Origin: Undaria pinnatifida
Lineage: Eukaryota > Sar > Phaeophyceae > Laminariales > Alariaceae
Length of the DNA stretch: 64,000 bases
NCBI GenBank assembly: GCA_012845835.1
Contig: JABAKD010000016.1
Span: 8,143,919-8,207,918 of the forward strand
Reading direction: 5' to 3'
The translations under genes were made by a program, and so were the position numbers. Of the stretch, positions 57,545 through 64,000 are shown in pieces (the stretch's first letter is position 1; the number at the start of each line of letters is the position of its first letter). The notes under the pieces were generated by a model. It was not told where the DNA came from. It made no database searches and was given only the letters and a program-made list of their open reading frames with translations.

Positions 57545-57640
57545 CCCTCCCCCTGCTCCGTCTCGAAAGGGATGCGTGGTCAATGGTCAAATGACTAAGG
57601 CAAGCAACAAATGAGTACGCCCCCCCCCCTCCCTCGACAC
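57545..57640 (+). mobile_element. LINE 3' end, copy 5, C-tailed
   Basis: 'ctccgtctcgaaagggatgc', 'gtggtcaatggtcaaatgac', 'aacaaatgagtacgccccccccc'-type end. Only about 70 bp of the element remain, preceded by another C-rich stretch at 57538-57550. Confidence 0.75.
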
Positions 57641-58879
57641 CCTCTACGCTCTACTCCCCCTCTTGACGCTGGCGTTTCTCACGTTCTCTCGTTCGCATGT
57701 GACCATCAACCACCGTCTGGGACGCCCCTTTCTACGTCAAACAAGTTCACCGACACCGCAATACCGCATTGCCTCCTCTCTCGCGCGTCTTGTGCTTGTT
57801 TTTTTTTTTCGTGGTGACAAAAAAAAAGGACGCCGCTGATGCCGCAGCAAAGATAATCCAGGCACGTGACAACGCCTTAACGAGGATGAGACGAGACGAT
57901 GACGCCCACGCCGCCGTCCCGTTCGACGTAAGCTAGCATCGGCCGACCTGCAACACGCGGTGTTACTGCCGCGAAGTGCACGCTGATAGCGCACGTAGCC
58001 CAGTTGAACCCGTGGGGCAATCGGCGACGGCGGGTTCGGGGAGGAGGTGGTAGGGCCAGTGCCAGCAACGTGTATTGTTTCCATTGGGTGATATCGAATT
58101 TCTTCCCGGTAGTTGTCGACGAGCACGCGTGCTGCCGGTTAGTATGTCCACCGCCATCTGACCGTGCGAGTGGCCGGCCGTCAGAGACTCGTCCCCCAGG
58201 TATTTCCCAACGCGTGCATGGTACTGATCTCGTCATGGACGTGAGAGTACAAGTAGCCGTCTACTGTTCCCCGGCACGATGTTCGTTTGAATCGTATGAA
58301 TGACCACCAATTAAATTTTTCACTATTGCCAACAAGTTTTTTAGAGATGTGCTGTGCATCGCGTTAAGATCGGCGGCACCTCGATCGGCAGCCATACAAG
58401 AACAAGGGGTTTCCCTCCAAAGCTTTTCGGATTCGCTTCCCGGCTTGGCACGAGCTCCACGAGTTACTCGTTTTACCTCCCTCTATCGTGGGCGCGTTCG
58501 AACTATAAAATATGCACATATACGTGACATGCGAACTGCGCGACCATTTTGGAACCACGACCAATCGCCAGAAATTCAGCCGCATGTGCGGGAATTCGGC
58601 ATGAAAACGAGGTTTCTCCGGAAACTTGCTGGCGCCGCGCCCCGACTACTCAAGCTTCGCGCAATCCTACACCGAGTAAAAAAATTATGAACATCTCGAC
58701 CGCGGACGTCTGCACCTTCGTACCCAGAGAATGGGTATATATACATACATGTATGACGGCATGACTTTGTGGCGCGACGCCCGCCACGGCAAGGGCACAC
58801 ATAGTTGTTGGGTTTTTTTTCGACGCTTCATTCATTTGAGGAACTATGTAGATATGTACTGGGTGTGCGCTAACGAATT
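57641..58879. other. No recognisable gene
   Basis: Several overlapping frames of 100-130 codons on both strands; none with a recognised domain. Confidence 0.35.
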
Positions 58880-59410
58880 AGATGCTATTAGTCTGTTTGA
58901 CCACTGGCAGAAGGTGGACCGATTGCCTGCCCAAGCTAAGCCTTGTAACACTTCCCCCCCCCCCTCCTGGGCCGGCGGGATAGCAGGTCGGCCGGATATA
59001 CAAGCGGACGGGCCATTTGTTAAGGAGTCAGAGGGCATTAGTCTGTTTGACCACTGGCAAAAGGATAACCGATTGCCTACCCAAAGCAAGCCTTAGAACA
59101 CGTTATAACACTCTCCCCCCTTGAAATCGCGGGATAGCGGGTCGGCTGCATACACGGGCGGACGTGTCAATATGCGGGCGGTTTCATTTTCTGGGTATAC
59201 CGGGAGAGTGTTGTCATGCCCGACATGGTGGGGAAAAGCCGTACCTGGTAAAAGTTTATTGTTGGTGGGTGGTGAGATTCGAACCCATGACCTAAAAACC
59301 CATGGCCTGTCGACGACGTCATTTTGCGAAGGAAACATGTTAGTCTGCGTGAACATTGCGAAAAGTTTAACCGGACGCCTACCCAAACCAAGCCCCCTAA
59401 CGTATACCTC
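58880..59410 (-). mobile_element. tRNA-derived SINE-like repeat, copy 2 (partly duplicated)
   Basis: Minus-strand tRNA-like head at 59263-59328: A-box-like 'tgacgtcgtcgacagg', B-box-like 'gggttcgaatctcacc'. The body matches copy 1 at 2295-2690 ('gggatagc.ggtcggc', 'gcggacg.gtcaatat', 'ggtttcattttctg'). The 75-bp 'gtctgtttgaccactggca' segment occurs three times (58890, 59039, 59340), so one and a half extra units are fused. Confidence 0.7.
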
Positions 59411-60318
59411 ACCCCCCCAAAAATAGATAGTGAGAACAAATGGAAATGCAAGCCGACGAACAATCACATGGCGGACAATACAGTGTAGGTCTACAACATA
59501 CACTACCAGGTACCGCCCAACACACAAGTGGTACCCCAATGAGATTCCAATGATACCGGGTAGTTTGTTGGTTTACGAGCGACGTAGGTCAGAAATAGTT
59601 TGACGAAAAATGGCAGCAAGTGTCGCGCTGTCTGCATCCAACATCCAGCAGCAGTTCGCGTATAACGTATGATCCCCGCAATCCAGCCGTAGTCGCAAAC
59701 CACTCCCCAGGATCATGCCCGAAGCGTACACGGTGTTTCGAGACCTGAATCGACGTTCAGCATCGCGGACTCTTGAGAGCTTTTTTGCTTAATTTTGGCG
59801 AAACTCCCCGCCAACAATTGATTTGTGCGAAGGAACCCCCCTTTTTGGTGGAACCAAAATATGTCTTGTGCGCTGTTCTTCAGCCGGGGAAACGTGACAC
59901 CCTGTTGTATTCGATATCTCACGGTGTTGTCTGTACGATAATCGAACAGAGATTAAGGACGCAACGCGCACCTACGGCCTCTACAGCCAATAACCCTCTT
60001 GTCACCCTGACATCCCCTCGTACTTCGAAACGTCGTTCTCGTAACAGCGATGAATATGCCGAACTTATCTAGCAACGGCATGGACAGGGTAGGCCAGCGA
60101 ATTGTTCGGCGACTTGCCTTGCGTGCTTCGCACGCGACCCAGAGCGGCGAAAAAAACGACCTATGGAAACATGAGCCTATGCAGAACCACTAATTAAACG
60201 TACCAGATATGAGCATACTCTGGAGTATCCACGTGGCCAGGAGAAGGTAGTGTGACACGCGCGCAGAACCCACAAGTGCACAAGTGCATCGGTACTGGAA
60301 CGTAGACGAACAGAGGGG
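59411..60318. other. No confident gene
   Basis: A plus frame at 59773-60072 (99 codons, from ATG 59773; FLLNFGETPRQQLICAKEPP) reads plausibly but has no recognised family. Confidence 0.3.
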
Positions 60319-61748
60319 CTAAATCGACTTATTGCGCTGGGTCGCGGCGAAGGGAGCGGCACCGTCGTGGACCGCCGGGGGCGCAGACAGCCGTCGAGCT
60401 GGGAGAACGGTGTCTCCGCCGGCGGTACGAAGCTGGCCTTTGGAGGGTAGGGTTAATACTTTTGGAGGTGTGGGCGATGACGCGAGGGGGTAAGCTTGTG
60501 AGGTGGGCGAGTGGTGAGGGGTAGTGCAGGGAAGCGAATCAGATGGCGGCGGACCGAAGGGGCTCGGCGCCTTTTTCTTGGGGTAAGTCCGCATGTGCAC
60601 GGGGCTCAGCGTAAGAACGAGGGTGGAGCTCGTCATCGCGCTCGACAATGGACTCCAGAAGAGGAAGAGAGTCTGACAGCGTCCTTGCAGGAGGGGGACA
60701 TTGAAACTGATGCTGTGTCGGTGTGCTCCGGCGGAGAAAGGCTTTGCCTATGGGTGAGAGCGTCTAAGGTAGCTTCGGCGGCGGAAGGGATTAGGACAGG
60801 GCGTGGGGGGACGTCCTGCTCGTTGTTGTTGTTGATGATGGTGTTGTTCTTGGCGTTGCGCGAGGCACGAGAAACTTTGGTGATGCTGTGGGCGTTGTGC
60901 GAGAGACGATATCTTCTCGCGACTGTCTTGACGAGGGCCTTATCGCGGTGTTAGGTGGACGCCCTTGCAAAGCGCACATTATGAGGGGGGGCGAACCGGC
61001 CACAGACGCCCGGCGGCCAAAAGCATGACCAGCGGTGGCTCGGGGGGTTCAAGCGGCGGCGGCAGGGCAGCGGCAGAGTGGTGGCGTGTCGAAGAAACGC
61101 CAGGCCCAACGAAGAACGAGGAGGGCTATACAACTCCGAGGCACCGTTGCCGGAGGCCGGTAATTGGGGAGGCGACGGGCAGCTCGAACGCCATTGCAAG
61201 AGGAGCGCAGAGTCCATGGCGCCCTATTGGAAGTGGGGTCTTGAGCGGAAATGGGGGCAACGAAGGGTTTGGAAGTGCAGTCGAATCAGGTGCCACCCGT
61301 GAGGTTAAAAAACACTGAAAGTCGTCGTCAGTGAAGAGGGGTAAGCGAGACGATGGTGGTTTGTTTTTGTTGGGAAGGGGAAACGAGCCCACTCAGTCAG
61401 ACCGATCTTTCTTGGAGCCAAAAACTCTGCGAAAATGTGGTATTATCACAGGCTCGGGCTCCAAAGGTAGACACCCACGGTACCGCGGATCTTTAGGGTG
61501 TTCGATCCAGAGCGGCCGAGGGTCGGTCGCCGGCCGCGGAAGTTGGGAGACAAAAAATCAGCGTTGCCGCGATGAAATGTTAACATGACACTAAGGTGCT
61601 CCAGTGAGTTGCTACGGTATACGGAGAAAAGAATTGGGGTAAACTGTGGGCTTGGGCATTGCCGCTTGCCATGATAGCGAGGTTGCGTTTTTTGGCTATT
61701 TCCTGAGTGGCGGGCCTCCTCAACCCCAAAATCGTTTGAAGCTGTCAT
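60319..61748 (-). pseudogene. Ty3/gypsy pol fragment 2
   Basis: Minus strand. 61446-61600 encodes RGNADFLSPNFRGRRPTLGR then SNTLKIRGTVGVYLW, matching the end of gypsy RNase H and its linker. 60960-61300 matches, at DNA level, the Pro/Ser-rich linker in the 8.6-9.4 kb fragment ('ctgcacttccaaacc', 'ccatttccgctca', 'cgttgggtc'-type blocks). Several stops and frame changes. The most downstream open part (60319-60648) is Pro/Ser-rich and unrecognised. Confidence 0.6.
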
Positions 61749-61830
61749 TCTCGTTTTGCTACATGGAGTTTTTCTATACCTACAAGGTCATGGGTTCTGT
61801 TCAAATCACAAAAGCACTTTCAGCTTTACT

Positions 61831-62547
61831 GCAAGCTGGGCCGGCCAAGAAACCCATAATCCGTCAGTCGGGCATATATTTTGAACGACAGTGACCCACT
61901 GCAAACTGAGCATATCCTCGTAATCAGCTAGATGCGGTGGTCATTTTAAGCCCTCCAGCTTGAGAATCTGCGAAGTTGGCGCCGAAAAAAGTGTTTGCCA
62001 CTCACGTTTCCTAGTTTGAGCATTTTTTTTCATGATCTGTTTGTGTTGCTTTTTCTAAAATTGCTCGAAATACAAAGTGGATGGAACTGGCTTAATTTTT
62101 CTGGGCATGTACATCTTGGGACGAGGAGTAGGGACATATGCTTTTCATTTCATGGGTCACTTTCGTTCGAAAGTTATGGATGAATCCCTGAATTATATGT
62201 AAATTTGTATGCAGAGGCACTTCGGTGGAAACTTGGCCATGCACCTCTCAATTTTTAAGTTAGGACCTGAAATTTTGACACGTGATTTGGACCGAGCCCA
62301 CCAAAACAGTACTTGGCGAGCTCAAAAACAAAAAAAAAACTGCCGACATACGGCCAGCTAAACGTTTTCCATGATCATAAAATGGACGAAAAGTCAACGG
62401 ATTTTCATTTTTTGTTTTGAGCTCGCCACGTAATGTCTCGGCGATTTTGTTCTAAATTGCGTGTCAAAACTTCAGGTCCGAACTCGAAAAACTGAGCGGA
62501 GCACAGCGATATTTGTCTATTTTGAGCGTCTTGGCCGGCCCAGCTTG
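61831..62547. repeat. Long imperfect inverted repeat
   Basis: Outer arms CAAGCTGGGCCGGCCAAG (61831-61848) and CTTGGCCGGCCCAGCTTG (about 62530-62547) are perfect reverse complements. Inner arms at about 62245-62340 and 62395-62490 pair over about 90 bp with some mismatches ('ggacctgaaattttgacacg', 'ggcgagctcaaaaacaaaaa'). About 380 bp in the left half has no partner, suggesting an insertion or loss. No transposase visible. Confidence 0.75.
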
Positions 62548-62829
62548 TACTCGAAATCAGTTTTTTTGGTTTGAGATATGAGGTATGAAGCTCCTCGAGC
62601 GGAGGGAGTCTCAGTAAAAAAGAAACGGTGTGCACCTTTATTTTGCCGTGCAGCTTGTATCCGTTGTGCCCAGCAACCTTGGTGCTGTGAGGCAGGGTCT
62701 TGTGGCCAGAGTAGATGTTGAGTTACGTTAATCGTATAGATAGCCAAACGGAGAGATTCGATGCCCTGAAGCTGCTGCCAGCCTCGAGATTACGGCGAGT
62801 TTGCCAGGAAAAATTATCACATCGGACAG

Positions 62830-63290
62830 AGCACGATCTAGGCAATCTGGGTCCTATATCTGTGGTTTATGATAGAATACGTTGTGCAGGATCTGCGCAG
62901 TACAAATCCAATCCAGGAAACACGCGCTATTAATAGGCAACTTAGGTCGCCCGGCTCTCACCGGGCAACACGATCTAGGCTAGATCTGTACCTTATATAG
63001 ATCAAGGATCTGCCTGCCGAGAAAGACACAGATCACGAAATGGGATCTACTATGTCTGTCGTGTGAAACATTTCACACCTCTGACAGACCATGATCTAGA
63101 TCATCCAGATCATCTACTGTAGGCCCTGTATCTGGGGTTATGAAATGTTGTGCAGGATCTGGTTATAGCGAGGTACAGATCAACCCTGGGAGCATTTTCT
63201 AGATGGTGCAGATCGTACGGATCCCACCCGATAATATGAGCTAGACCATATGGATCTTCCCTGAAATATCTATCTAATCGGGTGGGGATC
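62830..63290. repeat. GATC-rich repeat region
   Basis: Over a dozen GATC tetramers in about 460 bp, with 'gttgtgcaggatctg' occurring twice about 278 bp apart (62882 and 63152) and a perfect hairpin GTGTGAAA-ca-TTTCACAC at 63060-63077. Looks like an old tandem duplication. Confidence 0.6.
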
Positions 63291-63299
63291 TCGTCCCCC

Positions 63300-63973
63300 G
63301 CCTCACTCCTACACACTCCGCCCCCCTGGTCCCGACCATACGGCGACGGTTGGTTTGAGGTGCGGGAAGGCCGGCGCCGGAACCCCGAGCCCCTCGTTAG
63401 CGCTCGACTCGGCGTTCCCCCGCATAAACGGTGGGCATTCTGGTCTGTTCCCTATCGCAGAGGATTCAGCTAGACTAGCTACCCCGCCCACTCCCTCAGG
63501 CGTGGGTACAGGGCAGAAACCCCCTCCGGCGGGCACTCAAGTGCCGCCCGTCCGAGACCCGTTTTTCAAGTCGACGAGCGTCTTACGAATTGTGACCGGA
63601 GTTGGAGTTGTGTGGCTGACCCTGGCTGTGTTGCCGGCCTGACCGGTGGCGGCGGCCCTTGCGGGAGCTGGTTCCGAGTCCTCTTGTTTTGTTGCCGCGG
63701 CGGTAGCGCAGCATGCGCTCTTGCCAGCGACGGTACGCGCGGCGCCGTTGTCCCCGAGCTGACCAAGCTCGGGGTTGGTGCACCCGCTAGCATAAATAAA
63801 AGGGTGTGAGCACTGTTCAACAGAACGTGACGTCTCGTGGCAATTAAGGCAGTGCCCTTGGTTATCACGAAGGACTGCCGCGCGTGCGGTCGGTGAGAGA
63901 GGGCTGCTCCATAGAGGAGGGTTATCGGTTGAAAATGTATCAGTAACAGTGCAAACTTCATCACAGTGCGCAA
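63300..63973 (-). pseudogene. Gag-like zinc-knuckle fragment
   Basis: On minus, about 63730-63860 encodes a Cys/His cluster (CLNCHETSRSVEQC) followed by HPFIYASGCTNPELGQLGDN, and after a frame change AYRRWQERMLRYRRGNKTRG and an Arg/Gly/Ser-rich tail to about 63583. The CxxC..H..C layout followed by a basic tail looks like a retroelement nucleocapsid. It lies on the same strand as the gypsy fragment at 60.3-61.7 kb. Its 5' part would lie beyond the window. Confidence 0.4.
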
Positions 63974-64000
63974 GCGGCCAGTGCGAGTACGAGATGGATG

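Noticed and set aside
1-64000. Ribosomal RNA, bacterial operons, riboswitches, phage or defence systems
   Set aside because: No rRNA core motif, Shine-Dalgarno-spaced gene sets or defence-gene motifs were recognised; the window is eukaryotic repeat-rich DNA.

Overview
This is a repeat-rich eukaryotic nuclear window with no sign of bacterial gene organisation. Genes are split by introns with GT..AG borders. Most of the sequence is transposable-element debris, minisatellites, and long TTG, CAA, CCA and GACAAA tracts. The mixture (two Ty1/copia elements, Ty3/gypsy pol remains, non-LTR retrotransposon 3' ends, tRNA-derived SINE-like repeats, intronic genes) fits a stramenopile alga, most likely an Ectocarpus-like brown alga. 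That assignment is inference from memory of such genomes, not a database match.

Layout. 1-7.3 kb: G-tailed dispersed repeats, a tRNA-headed SINE-like repeat (2.3-2.7 kb), a nested minisatellite (3.16-3.59 kb) and a long TGT microsatellite. 7.3-9.49 kb: a decayed Ty3/gypsy RT-RNase H fragment. 9494-14964: a copia element on + that lacks its RT core. 15.1-20.6 kb: tandem duplications and a candidate non-coding element with direct terminal repeats. 20.6-22.9 kb: low-complexity DNA and a three-unit tandem repeat. 23.1-46.3 kb: one large minus-strand host gene, apparently a WD40 beta-propeller protein. Its seven phase-compatible exons have introns filled by a complete copia element (28676-35651), two LINE 3' fragments on the same strand, a SINE-like insertion, and microsatellites. 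47.6-53 kb: more dispersed repeats and a few unrecognised ORFs. 56.1-57.3 kb: a plus-strand cysteine-rich gene. 58.9-59.4 kb: a second tRNA-headed repeat. 60.3-61.7 kb: a second Ty3/gypsy fragment on minus. 61.8-62.6 kb: a long inverted repeat. 63.3-63.9 kb: a gag-like zinc-knuckle fragment on minus.

How it fits together. The WD40 gene is the main host feature. Removing the copia insertion alone shrinks one intron from about 7.85 kb to under 0.9 kb. The two most unusual observations are a LINE family whose five visible 3' ends all run into C homopolymers instead of poly(A), and a non-autonomous repeat with a G-rich 3' tail that has inserted into one of those LINE copies with a visible target-site duplication. 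All coordinates, reading frames and intron phases were worked out by hand from the sequence. Family assignments are from memory.
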